Shown here in pieces: positions 35,647-44,397 of a DNA stretch of 64,000 nt; within the stretch, counting starts at the first letter, position 1, and each line of letters opens with the position of its first letter. The notes under the pieces are model-generated. The model saw nothing but the letters and a program-made list of their open reading frames with translations, was not told where the DNA came from and made no database searches. The stretch lies in NCBI RefSeq assembly GCF_001887355.1, contig NZ_MPIN01000003.1:686278-750277 (forward strand), written 5' to 3'. This DNA is from Cystobacter ferrugineus (GTDB taxonomy: Bacteria; Myxococcota; Myxococcia; Myxococcales; Myxococcaceae). Position numbers and translations under genes: made by a program.

Positions 35647-36786
35647 CTACTTCTTCGGCGCGGGCGACTCGACGAGCTTCAAATCCAGCTCATTGAGCTT
35701 GGAAAGGACCCGATCGAAGCGGAAGGGCAGCGGCTTCTGGGGGTAGACATACCCGTCGTACTTGTCGCCCAGGGTGCGGAAGAACGACTCGAAGAGCCCC
35801 GGGGTGAGGAACCCGACGAAGCGCGTGTAGGGGCTGTTGAGCTGGTAGGCGTGGATCGTGCGGGCGGGCACGTGGACGAAGTCGCCCGGATACACCTTCA
35901 GCGTCTCGCTGTTGGCCCGCATCGTCATGGAGCCATCCAGGCAGAAGAAGTTCTCCGTGTGCTTCTCGTGATAGTGCGCGGGGATCATCGGACCCGGAGG
36001 GCCCTCGGTCATGACGGCGATGAACTTGCCATCACTGTTCTTCTGATCGCCGAGGAAGGTGAAGAGCTGATCTCCCGCGACCATTCTCTGGCCCTCGCCG
36101 GCGGCGAGCACGTAGGGCACGTTCTTGTCGGGGATGGTGGCGTTCTGGACGCGCTGGGGCGTGCCCTTGGCGAGGGGCCTGGCGTCGAACCGGACATCCG
36201 CGGTGGCCTCCGCCTTCTTCTTCAGGTCCGCCGCGATCGTGGGGTCCACCTTCTCCGGCTGGACATAGCCGGCGTAGGCCTGGCCGAGCGCCTTGTAGAG
36301 CGGCCCCACCTCTTTTCCGGTGGTCCAGGACATGAGCTGCGTCCGGTGGCTCCGCATCTTGATGGCGTGCGGCGTCCCCGGGGGGATGCTGGCGTAGTCG
36401 CCCCGGTGCATGAGGTAGTGCCCATTGCCCAGCCGGAGTTCGACCTCACCGTCGAGCACCAGGAGGGCCTCGTGTGAACGGGCGTGGGTGTGCAGGGGAA
36501 GGTTCGCGTCGCGCCCGCCCGTCAGGATGGCGAGCTCGAACATCTCTCCGGTGTCCTCTCCTCGGGCGATCATCGTCGCGACCAGCCCACCCACCAGCCA
36601 CCGCTCGCCCTCACCATTCCTGATGAAATAGGGCGCGAGCTGCCCGGGCAGCTTGCCTTGCGGCACGACCTTCTGGATGTCGGTGGCGCCGTTGTCCTGC
36701 GCATGGGCGCTCTGCATGGGAACGGCGGTCATCATCAAGGCGCAGGTCAGCGTCCACGCGCCTGGCTTCAGCCAAACGGAGTTCAT
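35647..36786 (-). CDS. Exported quercetin 2,3-dioxygenase-like bicupin
   Basis: A 379-residue protein with a signal peptide (ALMMTAVPMQSAHA) followed by two cupin domains. The first has LPLHTHARSHEALLVLDGEV near residue 98 and the second PAHYHEKHTENFFCLDGSM near 270, giving the His/His/Glu metal ligands in both, followed by the second cupin motifs (PPGTPHAIKM and PGDFVHVPARTIHAYQL). Quercetinases open flavonols with loss of CO. An exported form is less common than the cytoplasmic one. A LysR regulator is transcribed divergently 175 bp away and is its probable controller. The substrate is inferred from family resemblance. Confidence 0.8.
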   Translation of the reverse strand: MNSVWLKPGAWTLTCALMMTAVPMQSAHAQDNGATDIQKVVPQGKLPGQLAPYFIRNGEGERWLVGGLVATMIARGEDTGEMFELAILTGGRDANLPLHTHARSHEALLVLDGEVELRLGNGHYLMHRGDYASIPPGTPHAIKMRSHRTQLMSWTTGKEVGPLYKALGQAYAGYVQPEKVDPTIAADLKKKAEATADVRFDARPLAKGTPQRVQNATIPDKNVPYVLAAGEGQRMVAGDQLFTFLGDQKNSDGKFIAVMTEGPPGPMIPAHYHEKHTENFFCLDGSMTMRANSETLKVYPGDFVHVPARTIHAYQLNSPYTRFVGFLTPGLFESFFRTLGDKYDGYVYPQKPLPFRFDRVLSKLNELDLKLVESPAPKK

Positions 36787-36917
36787 TCACGTCTCTCTTT
36801 CTTTGGGGCGGGCGCTCACGGGAGCACGTGCCGCGCGGCGGCATGCTCCGGCGCTCGACCCCGGGCCAGACCCGCGAGGCGGGTTCGACTCACAACATGC
36901 CGAGACTGGATAAAGAG

Positions 36918-36932
36918 TTCCAATATATAGAA
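36918..36932. promoter_or_regulatory. Candidate LysR-type operator
   Basis: TTC-N9-GAA (TTCCAATATATAGAA) lies 30 bp upstream of the LysR gene in the shared intergenic region with the quercetinase gene. It is an AT-rich imperfect dyad in a GC-rich genome, as LysR T-N11-A boxes often are. The assignment is positional. Confidence 0.35.
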
Positions 36933-36961
36933 AGGGCTTCACTCATCACAGGGACTGATGA

Positions 36962-37849
36962 ATGGAGCTGCGCCATCTTCGCTATTTCGTCACCGTGGCC
37001 GAGGAGCTTCACTTCGGCCGGGCCGCCCGGCGGCTGGGCATCGTGCAGCCCGCGCTGAGCATGCAGATCAAGTCGCTGGAGGAGGAGCTGGGCGTGCGGT
37101 TGTTGAACCGGACCCGGCGCACGGTCGAGCTCACCGAGGCGGGCAGGCTCTTCCTGGAGGAAGCACGCCGGACCCAGGAACAGGCCGAGCGGGCGGCCCG
37201 GGTGGCGATCCGGGCGGGCCGGGGGGAGCTCGGGCGCCTCGACATCGGGTTCTCGTTCAACGCCGCGCTCTCGGGCGTCCTGGCCCGGGTGCTCAAGGCC
37301 TTCCGGCAGCGCGCGCCGGACATCGAGCTCGTGTTCCACGAGATGCACCCGAATGATCAAGTCGCGGCGCTCTTGGAACGGCGCCTCCACGTCGGCTTCA
37401 TCACGGCACCCTCGCACTCCATGCCCGCCGAGCTGCTCACGGCGAGGGTGGGGACCTGGCGGTTGATGGTGGCCCTTCCCGCCGATCACCCGCTGTCCAG
37501 ACGGGACAGTGTTCCGGTGGAGCTGCTGATGAAGGAGTCCTTGATCGACTATTCCAGTGCGAGGGCCGAGCTGGGCATTCCCACCATCGAGGGCATCGCG
37601 GGCTTCGTCTCCCGCACCGCCTACCGCGGCACCAACATCATGGCGGGCCTCAATCTGGTGGCCGCGGGGTTCGGTGTCACCCTGGTGCCCGAGTCCATCG
37701 TGCGGATGAACATCGACATCGACGTCGCCTACCGTCCGCTCACCGGCGTGCGCGCGAGGATGGAGACATCCATTGCCTACCGGCGAGACGATCAATCTCC
37801 GGCCGTGCAACGTTTCGCCGAGGTCGTCCAGGCACTGCCCAAGACCTGA
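36962..37849 (+). CDS. LysR family transcriptional regulator
   Basis: The 295-residue protein starts MELRHLRYFVTVAEELHFGR and has the full winged HTH (AARRLGIVQPALSMQIKSLE, VRLLNRTRRTVELTEAG), then the periplasmic-binding-like effector domain (LDIGFSFNAALSGVLARVL, LVAAGFGVTLVPESIV). It probably senses an aromatic or flavonoid compound and controls the divergent quercetinase gene. Length and domain order are normal. Confidence 0.93.
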   Translation: MELRHLRYFVTVAEELHFGRAARRLGIVQPALSMQIKSLEEELGVRLLNRTRRTVELTEAGRLFLEEARRTQEQAERAARVAIRAGRGELGRLDIGFSFNAALSGVLARVLKAFRQRAPDIELVFHEMHPNDQVAALLERRLHVGFITAPSHSMPAELLTARVGTWRLMVALPADHPLSRRDSVPVELLMKESLIDYSSARAELGIPTIEGIAGFVSRTAYRGTNIMAGLNLVAAGFGVTLVPESIVRMNIDIDVAYRPLTGVRARMETSIAYRRDDQSPAVQRFAEVVQALPKT

Positions 37850-37980
37850 GCCCGTCGAGGCCCGCTGGGACGACATGTACAACGCGCATGATGGAAGTGC
37901 TCCATATGCATTGGAGTCCTGAAGACTCCGGCCTCATTGTTCGAGGCATGCAGGGGCCCGGCGGCATCCGTCGGAGCCCG

Positions 37981-38552
37981 ATGGAGGAAGTCATGCACGT
38001 CGTCGCCGAAGTGAAGCAGATCACCCCGTTCATCCCCCAGCAGCCGCGTGCCGTCGTCGAGAACATGTTCACGGTCTTCGCCCGCAAGGACATGGTTGCC
38101 CTGCGCGATGGGCCCCACGTCGTCGCCATCGGCCATGAGTGTGCATCGAGACCGCCACGGGAGCGGCCTTTCGCATCCACTTCGTCCAGCACTTCGAGGT
38201 CGCCAACGGACGCATCGCGCGGATGACGGAGTACCGGGTGTGGATCACCCAGGAGTCGCCTCGGGCGAACGAGGCTTCTGGCTTCCCCCTGCCGGCCGCG
38301 CCAAAGGAGGTCCAGCCATACTTCCGCGACACCTTCAACGCGGGCGATCTCGATGCTGTCATGAGGATGTACGCGGACAAAGCCGTGTTCGTGCCGACGC
38401 CGGGCATGGCGTTCGATCAGCCCGAGGCGATCCGCAAGGCGACGGCCGACTTCATGGGCTTGAAGCTGCCGTTCGTCATGACGCCACGCCACCTCTATGT
38501 CTCGGGAGACACGGCGCTGATGATCTCCGACTGGGTGCTTGCCGGCACATGA
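37981..38552 (+). pseudogene. Broken SnoaL-like (NTF2-fold) gene
   Basis: One frame from 37981 (or ATG 37993) encodes PRAVVENMFTVFARKDMVAL then DGPHVVAIGHE, which looks like a SnoaL domain missing about 40 internal residues. Near 38138 the homology passes to another frame (ATGAAFRIHFVQHFEVANGR). It then continues into the first part of a second SnoaL-like domain (FRDTFNAGDLDAVMRMYADK). The second domain stops abruptly at ISDWVLAGT, where the following lipoprotein ATG overlaps the TGA. Internal loss, frameshift and 3' truncation together indicate a decayed gene cut by the arrival of the toxin cassette. Confidence 0.65.
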
Positions 38553-39549
38553 AGAAAGCACTCTTGCTGCTGCGTTGGAGCATGGTCCTGTGCCTGTCGC
38601 TGTCCACGTCGTGCATCACGCCCCAACGAGCGGCTGTTGACGATGTGCGTCCACGGCTGGAACCGAAGACGGTGAGGGTGGATGAGCTGCCACGAGGGCG
38701 GTTGCGGCTCACCTTCGATCCGGTGGAGTCGGACCTGCTCCTCGCTCGGGTGAGTGTGGAGGAAGCGCGCGTCGTCCTCGCCTCTTTCCATGAATCCATC
38801 CCACGAGGGGATGCATACCGGTTCCGGCTCGTCCGGACAGCGACGGAACCGCGGCCCGAGGAGTGGGAGCGGCGGCTGCGGGAGGAGTTCGTGGTCCGCT
38901 ACGGACCTCCCACGGTGCCCCTTCCCGGGTTGCTGGAAACGAGCCCCGTCTTCCTGGCCCTGAAACTGTCTCCCCGCTACATGGGCAAGGGCGACTCAAC
39001 CAGTTCGCGCGGGCATGCGCGAGGCTGTTCCAGGAGGCGCAGGCGGCGAGGACAGTGAGCGACCTGGAGGCCGTGGCTGAACGCTTCGGCAAGGCGGTGG
39101 GAGGCACGGGGCTCCGTATATTGATGATGGTGGCCACCATGGGCGTGTCTAAGGGGTTGCCTCAGGTGCCGCAAGGAGGACTCGGAGCACTGCTGCGTGC
39201 GCGTCGGTTCGCGTTGCCTGAGGGCCTGACGATGGGGAGTGGAGGCGTGACGGCGGTGCAGATGGCCGCTGACGGCTCGGTCATCGTGACAGGAGTGGTG
39301 GCGGGCACGGTCGCTTCCGCCGTGGGGAGCGCCTGCTCCGATGGCTCCGAGAGCAAGGAGGGTTATCGGTGGCACCATCTGGCGACGAACAAGAACGACA
39401 TCTCAGAGCGCTCTGGTGGCCCCTGGACGCCCTTGTTCGAGAGAATGTTCGCCAGGGCGGGGATGCGCCTGGACTCAGTGGAGAATCTCGTCTACCTCGA
39501 GGGTCACAAAGGCCCCCATCCTGCGGAGTACCATTCGGAAGAGAAGCGC
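38549..39549 (+). pseudogene. SitA-like lipoprotein toxin with AHH nuclease domain, disrupted
   Basis: The N-terminus (from ATG 38549) is a lipoprotein signal with lipobox STSC, followed by about 140 residues up to LKLSPRYMGKG near 38990. The frame then fails (stop at 39058), and homology continues in another frame from LNQFARACARLFQEAQAART. That frame runs through a hydrophobic stretch (GLRILMMVATMGV) into an AHH nuclease domain (RWHHLATNKN, GGPWTP, GHKGPHPAEYHSE). The usual region after HPxEYH is absent and the frame runs directly into the immunity gene. SitA toxins pass between myxobacteria by outer-membrane exchange and kill kin lacking immunity. Here the toxin has probably lost a middle segment and its 3' end. 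Confidence 0.65.
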
Positions 39550-40113
39550 ATGGCACGGTACTTCGAGCTGATGGACGACAGGCAGTCGACCTCGCGCTGG
39601 CATCTGGGAGTCCCTGTTGACGAGCAGGGGCAAGAAATCGATCCCTGGCAGTTCAAGCATGGGCGCTGGATCGATTTGGAGGGAGTCCCCCGATTCCCAC
39701 TCGACGTTCGCGGAGACCCACTGGACTACTGTTGGGCCGCTTTCTCCATTCCCGTAGTCCATGAGCGAGTCGTCCAACTCTTCGAGCGGATGGATGTCCG
39801 GGACGTGCAGTTCATCCCCGTTCGGATCGAGGGGAATGAAGAGCCCTGTTTCATCCTCAATGCGCTGCGCATCATCCAGTGTATCGACGATGCCAGATGC
39901 CGACGGGTGGAGTACTGGAAGCCCGAGGATGACCGTCCCGACAAACTGGGACAGTACCGGGTCGTGTCGGGCCTGCGCATCGACCTCGCCAAGGTGGGCG
40001 ATGCCCGCGTCTTCCGTCCATGGGGATGGCGAGTGGCCCTCATCGTCTCCGAGGACCTCAAGCAGGCCATGGATGCGGAGGGCATCACCGGCACTCGATT
40101 CGTTGAGGTGTGA
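39550..40113 (+). CDS. Imm11/DUF1629 immunity protein (SitI-like)
   Basis: The 187-residue protein from ATG 39550 begins MARYFELMDD and carries the DUF1629 pattern: STSRWHLGVPVDEQGQEI, IPVVHERVVQLFERM, DVQFIPVRIEG, then VEYWKPEDDRPDKLGQYRVV and LRIDLAKVGDARVFRPWGW. A GGAAGAG precedes the ATG. The same frame is open upstream into the toxin remnant, so a toxin-immunity fusion could also be made. The paralogue at 47859-48431 keeps the same motifs. The intact state beside a broken toxin suggests selection to retain immunity. Confidence 0.78.
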   Translation: MARYFELMDDRQSTSRWHLGVPVDEQGQEIDPWQFKHGRWIDLEGVPRFPLDVRGDPLDYCWAAFSIPVVHERVVQLFERMDVRDVQFIPVRIEGNEEPCFILNALRIIQCIDDARCRRVEYWKPEDDRPDKLGQYRVVSGLRIDLAKVGDARVFRPWGWRVALIVSEDLKQAMDAEGITGTRFVEV

Positions 40114-40203
40114 CGCGAGACATTCCTCCAAGGCGCAGCCTGGGAATATGCGTGCCGCGCATGAGGGATGCGCCTATCTTGACCTCCAACAAGGGAGGAC
40201 GGG

Positions 40204-41208
40204 ATGCGCGCGATCAGGCTGAGGAAACCTGGTGGGCTCGAGCGGCTGGTGCTCGGAGAGGCGGAGCTGCCGCCAGTTGGCAAAGGTGAAATCAGGGTGC
40301 GGCTGCACGCCAGCTCACTCAACTACCACGACTACTTCGTCGTGACTGGCAAGGCCCCGACGCCCGACGGCCGCATTCCGATGTCGGACGGTGCCGGCGA
40401 GGTGGTCGAGGTGGGGCAGGGCGTCACCGAGTTCGCACCCGGCGACCGGGTCGTCAGCACCTTCTTCCCGCGCTGGCTGGGCGGTGAGCCGACAATCGAG
40501 AGCCTGTCCTCGGTGCCTGGCGACGCGGACGACGGCTATGCGCGCGAGGAGGTGGTGGCGCCCGCGACCTCCTTCACCCGCGCGCCGGCCGGCTACAGCC
40601 ACGCCGAGGCCGCGACGCTCACCTGCGCCGGGCTCACCGCCTGGCGCTCCCTGTTCGTGGAAGCAACGCTCCTGCCCGGTGAGACCGTGCTCGTCCAGGG
40701 CACGGGTGGCGTGTCGATCTTCGCGCTGCAGTTCGCCAAGGCCGCCGGCGCGCGCGTCATCGCCACCTCGTCCTCCGACGAGAAGCTCGAGCGGCTGACC
40801 TCGATGGGCGCGGACCATGTCATCAACTACAAACGAGACGAAGCCTGGGGCGCCACCGCGAGGCGGCTGACCGGCGGGCGCGGAGTCGATCATGTCGTCG
40901 AGATCGGCGGCGCCGGTACTCTCGTGCAGTCGATCACGGCCTGCCGTCTGCGGGGCCACATCGGGCTCATCGGTGTGTTGGCGGGCTTCGCCGGCCAGGT
41001 GCCGACGGCCGCCATCATGTCGGGCAACGTGCGGATCAGCGGATTGACCGTTGGCTCGCGCGAGCATCAGCTCGCGATGATCCGCGCCATCGAGGCGAAC
41101 GGCATCAAGCCGGTGATCGACTCCAGCTTCCCGCTCGAAGGCATCGCCGACGCCTTCCGCCGCCAGGAGTCGGGTCGCCACTTCGGCAAGATTTGCCTCG
41201 AGTGGTGA
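40204..41208 (+). CDS. Zinc-independent-type MDR NAD(P)-dependent alcohol dehydrogenase/quinone reductase
   Basis: The 334-residue medium-chain dehydrogenase starts after AGGGAGGACGGG. It has a GroES-like N-terminal domain (LHASSLNYHDYFVVTGK, MSDGAGEVVEVG) without the Cys cluster of a structural zinc. The Rossmann domain follows (ETVLVQGTGGVSIFALQFAK, GADHVINYKRDEAWG, GVDHVVEIGGAGTL). The TGGVS form of the dinucleotide motif and the FAPGDRVVSTFFP segment fit NAD(P)H:quinone oxidoreductase-like members. Its substrate is unknown. No regulator is adjacent. Confidence 0.88.
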   Translation: MRAIRLRKPGGLERLVLGEAELPPVGKGEIRVRLHASSLNYHDYFVVTGKAPTPDGRIPMSDGAGEVVEVGQGVTEFAPGDRVVSTFFPRWLGGEPTIESLSSVPGDADDGYAREEVVAPATSFTRAPAGYSHAEAATLTCAGLTAWRSLFVEATLLPGETVLVQGTGGVSIFALQFAKAAGARVIATSSSDEKLERLTSMGADHVINYKRDEAWGATARRLTGGRGVDHVVEIGGAGTLVQSITACRLRGHIGLIGVLAGFAGQVPTAAIMSGNVRISGLTVGSREHQLAMIRAIEANGIKPVIDSSFPLEGIADAFRRQESGRHFGKICLEW

Positions 41209-41239
41209 GCGGCGCCTGGAAGCGTGCCCTGGGCTCGCG

Positions 41240-41572
41240 CTATTCCTCGGGAGGCGGGTTCACCAGCCCCCGGCGCGAGACCTCCGAGTCGGGCTCCTCG
41301 TCACCACGTGCCTCGCGCTCGGGCACCTGCTCCACGGTCCACTCCTCGCCGCGCTCCACGCGCGCTTCCCAGGGCGTCTGCTCCTGGGGTCCGGGGTTGA
41401 TGGCTCCCTCCTCCCTGGCGAGCTGGCGGCTCACCCGCGCGGCCCCTTCGTCCTGGGCGTCCTCCAGCTCGCCCCGGTTGCGCGGCTGGAAGTTCTCTCC
41501 CGGTTGCATGAAGCCCGCCTGCTGATCATCCCCGATGTCTCGGGGCGCATCCTTCCTGTTCTTGCCGGCCAT
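41240..41572 (-). CDS. Small acidic hydrophilic protein, unknown
   Basis: A 110-residue ORF from ATG 41572 (MAGKNRKDAPRDIGDDQQ), rich in Glu, Arg, Gln and Pro and with no hydrophobic segment, so probably disordered. It lies alone between the dehydrogenase and a lipoprotein gene and ends 32 bp past the convergent dehydrogenase stop. The codon pattern is GC-rich in the third position, in keeping with a real gene. I recognise no family. Confidence 0.5.
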   Translation of the reverse strand: MAGKNRKDAPRDIGDDQQAGFMQPGENFQPRNRGELEDAQDEGAARVSRQLAREEGAINPGPQEQTPWEARVERGEEWTVEQVPEREARGDEEPDSEVSRRGLVNPPPEE

Positions 41573-41715
41573 GGCGTTGTCTCCATCTTGGGCCCTCGTG
41601 GGGCTACCCGTCTCAAGGTCGGCATGCGGGTGCACCGCATCAGCCCCCCAGGAGAGGGCGGATGGCTCGCCGGCTCGGCGCGGGCCCAGGGGAGCGGGGG
41701 GCGAGGGAGCCCGGG

Positions 41716-42630
41716 CTACATCTTCGGGAGGAGTTCCGCGAGCGGCGGCATGCCCCAGCGCGAACGCTCGGCGTCGGTCACCGCCGGGTCCACCGGGTAG
41801 AGGTTCATCTTCCGCGAGGTCTTGTCGAGCATGTACTGGGTGCCGAATCGCTGGGGCTGGCCGGCCCTCATCAGCCAGCGGTCCCACGTGGCGGCGGTGA
41901 GCCAGAGGCCGTAGGGGTGGCCTCGGCGGGCGGCCTCGGCGGCCAGCTCGCGCGCCCGGGCGTAGTCCTCGAGCTTGTCCCCGTGCTGGAAGACGAGCGC
42001 GGCGGCGAAGAAGTCCGCGCCCGTCTTCGCGGCGCCCGCGTCGAGCAGCTCGCTCACGCGCTGGCGGCGTTGCCGATCGCGCTCGGTGATCTGCTTCCAG
42101 TGGTCGGGGCTGATGGAGCCCATCGGGGGGCGGCGATCCGCCTGGTCCTCGTCCATGAGCCGCTTCAGCTCGGGGTTGCCCCCCTCTTCCTCGCGTGGCG
42201 GGAGCGTGGGGATCCGGGCGAGCAGCGCGGTGAAGGCCGGCAGCTCGCGCAGGGACGCGAGGTCCTCGTCCTGCTTCATCCACTCCGCATCGCGAAAGCC
42301 ATTCTCCACGGAGCGCTCCAGCCACGTCATCGCCTCGTCCTTTCGTCCTTCGCGCGCTGCGGCGCACGCGGCGGAGTAGGCGGTGTTCTCCCCGCGGTTT
42401 CCCGCGGCCCAGGCCTGCTGGTAGAGCGGGAGCGCCTCGGCGGATTTCCCCTGTTTCATCAGGGACTTGGCGCGGTAGACCATGAGCCAGCCTGGCGGCG
42501 GCGAGGCGGGCGGCTCCATGGAGGGGAGTGTGGCGGAGACCGGGGCGGTCGTGGCGGGGGCAGGGGCGGGCGCTGGAGAGTGAGCACAGGCCACGGTCAA
42601 TAGGAGGACACACGGGGCAAGCAAGCGCAT
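41716..42630 (-). CDS. Lipoprotein with TPR-like repeats and DUF6624-like C-terminus
   Basis: The start is ATG 42630, with AGGA 8 bp upstream (ATG 42639 is possible). The 304-residue product has a lipoprotein signal (LLAPCVLLLTVAC) and a Pro/Ala-rich spacer. A TPR-like part follows (MKQGKSAEALPLYQQAWAAG, TAYSAACAAAREGRKDEAMT). The C-terminal region (YARARELAAEAARRGHPYGL, GQPQRFGTQY, NLYPVDPAVTDAERSRWGM) resembles DUF6624. It is an outer-membrane or periplasmic lipoprotein of unknown role. Confidence 0.72.
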   Translation of the reverse strand: MRLLAPCVLLLTVACAHSPAPAPAPATTAPVSATLPSMEPPASPPPGWLMVYRAKSLMKQGKSAEALPLYQQAWAAGNRGENTAYSAACAAAREGRKDEAMTWLERSVENGFRDAEWMKQDEDLASLRELPAFTALLARIPTLPPREEEGGNPELKRLMDEDQADRRPPMGSISPDHWKQITERDRQRRQRVSELLDAGAAKTGADFFAAALVFQHGDKLEDYARARELAAEAARRGHPYGLWLTAATWDRWLMRAGQPQRFGTQYMLDKTSRKMNLYPVDPAVTDAERSRWGMPPLAELLPKM

Positions 42631-42777
42631 GGCGCGCATCCTAGAGGAGCCCCAAGCCCCGAGCGGAAGGGAAACCCTCGTGGCGGCCCTCGCGCAGGTT
42701 GGTGAACACTCCGGCGCTCGCTCCGGCCGCTCGTCGCCGCTGAAGCGGACCCGTGATGGCGGACGCTGAGCCGCGGC

Positions 42778-44193
42778 TCAGAAGAGCTGCTGGTAGCGCG
42801 CCTTGGAGTTGGGCATGCGGGTGTTCGGGTAGAGGATCCACCGGCTGTTGTCCCTCTCCACGTTGAAGAGGACCTCGTAGAGGACCTTGCCGGCGCCGGT
42901 GCCACCGTTGGTCTTGAAGAAGTTGTACATCTGCTCGATGAACACGGGGGAGTCACCGTTGTCCGCGTTGCCGGACCACTCGGAGATGGACAGGGGCAGA
43001 CCCACGCTCCTGGCGAACTCGAGGTGCTTGGCCAGACCCTTGGGAGCGCCGTAGCCGTCGGTCTGCTGGATGGCGCTGTTCCAGTCGGTGACCGTCGCGA
43101 CATAGGGGTACTGGTTGTAGTAGTCCACGCCCATCACATCGACGTAGGCGGCGCCGGGGAACGTCTTGCGCCAGTCGATGCCCGAACTCACGGACTCACG
43201 GTTGACGTTGAACACCAATTTGGCGGCCGGGAAGATCTCCTTCTGCAGCGCGCGGTAGCGCTTCCAGGCGGTGATGAACGACGTCGCATCGCTCGCGGTG
43301 ACCTTCCAGGGGTACCAGTTGCCGTTCATCTCGTGGGCGAAGCGGATGTAGACCGTGCCCGGACGGCTTCCCCACTTGTTCTTCAGCGTGGTGAGCGACT
43401 GGCGCCAACGCGTGTCGTAGGCACCGGTGGCCGCCTTGGCCCAGGTCTCGCCCGAGTCGAGGGCACCCACCGCGATGTCCAGGTTCTGCTGCCAGCTACC
43501 GAACTCCGCGCCGGGATCGAGCTGCCAGAAGTTCGCGGCGGCCGTGTTGTTGTCGGACCACGTGGAGGCGATCTTCACCGGGGTGCCGCGCCAGGTGCCG
43601 AACGCGCCCGAGGCCACGCCGGAGCCCGCGGCGCCGGAGAGCCAGGGGCCCGAGGTGCCCGTGTCCGTGCCACCGCCAGCCGCCGCGACCGAGAAGGCGA
43701 CACCCGCGCCATCCAGCCAGGTGCTCGAGCTGTCCTCCCACGTCGGATAGAGCTCCCAGGTGCCCAGCGGATCACTCGAGGTGAGAACGCGCGTGGCCGT
43801 GAGGGTCACGCTCTCACCCGGCTGGAGGGTGCGGTTGGTGATGCGCGGCGTCAGATCGTAGAAGGGGCCATTCGCGTGCGTACCGCCGGGAGCTCGCGAG
43901 GTGAGCACGATGTTCTTCGCGGTGATCGCGGTGGTGCCGTTGTTCTTGTAGGTCACGCTCGCGCTCACGGTCTGACCGCGCTCCAGCGTGGCATCCACGA
44001 TGGAGACCGACCTGGTGATGGTCAGGGCTCCGGCGAGCGTGCCTTCGACGGTGCCGAGGGAGTCGTCGTAGGACGCGGTCTCGTCGAGGGGTCCACCGCA
44101 GGCCGCCGAGAGGGCGAGTACCGCGGCGGCGGTCATGAGCCGGGGAAAGCGCTTGCGAGAGAAGAGGGGGGACAGGGTCGCCGACAGGTGCAT
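42778..44193 (-). CDS. GH26-like glycoside hydrolase lipoprotein
   Basis: I take ATG 44193 (MHLSATLSPLFSRKRFPRL). The 471-residue protein has a lipobox (LALSAACGG) and an Ig-like domain (SVSIVDATLERGQTVSASVT, residues about 65-170). The (beta/alpha)8 catalytic domain follows. The acid/base region is YIRFAHEMNGNWYPWKV, and the nucleophile is probably in LPLSISEWSGN; GVDYYNQYPY lies between. These are the marks of GH26-type beta-mannanases and relatives. It would act on the cell surface on a plant or microbial beta-glycan. A 14-bp palindrome (42767-42780) covers its stop codon. Confidence 0.75.
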   Translation of the reverse strand: MHLSATLSPLFSRKRFPRLMTAAAVLALSAACGGPLDETASYDDSLGTVEGTLAGALTITRSVSIVDATLERGQTVSASVTYKNNGTTAITAKNIVLTSRAPGGTHANGPFYDLTPRITNRTLQPGESVTLTATRVLTSSDPLGTWELYPTWEDSSSTWLDGAGVAFSVAAAGGGTDTGTSGPWLSGAAGSGVASGAFGTWRGTPVKIASTWSDNNTAAANFWQLDPGAEFGSWQQNLDIAVGALDSGETWAKAATGAYDTRWRQSLTTLKNKWGSRPGTVYIRFAHEMNGNWYPWKVTASDATSFITAWKRYRALQKEIFPAAKLVFNVNRESVSSGIDWRKTFPGAAYVDVMGVDYYNQYPYVATVTDWNSAIQQTDGYGAPKGLAKHLEFARSVGLPLSISEWSGNADNGDSPVFIEQMYNFFKTNGGTGAGKVLYEVLFNVERDNSRWILYPNTRMPNSKARYQQLF

Positions 44194-44334
44194 GGAGAAT
44201 TGCTCTGATGAGGTGGGGTTGATGTCTGCGGCGAACCCCAGGAGCAAACTCCGGACCAGGCCCAAAAACCCGGGAAACGCGAGGGCGTTTCCTCTGGGCG
44301 GGCCTGTTTCCACACGGCAACTGTCTTGAGCGGA

Positions 44335-44349
44335 GAACAGGACCTGTTC
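44335..44349. promoter_or_regulatory. 15-bp perfect dyad, candidate operator
   Basis: GAACAGGACCTGTTC is a perfect inverted repeat (7-bp arms, 1-bp centre) in the gap between the TetR gene and the GH26-like gene, about 140 bp upstream of the latter's start. Its symmetry and intergenic position suggest a repressor or activator site for the GH26-like gene. The protein that binds is not known. Confidence 0.45.
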
Positions 44350-44397
44350 ATTCGAGAGGACAGGGACCTGGTTCACACGCGCTTCCAGAACCCCTGG

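Noticed and set aside
42767-42780. Palindrome TGAGCCGCGGCTCA as terminator of the GH26-like gene
   Set aside because: It overlaps the stop codon and has a loop of essentially zero length and no T-tract, so a terminator role is weakly supported.
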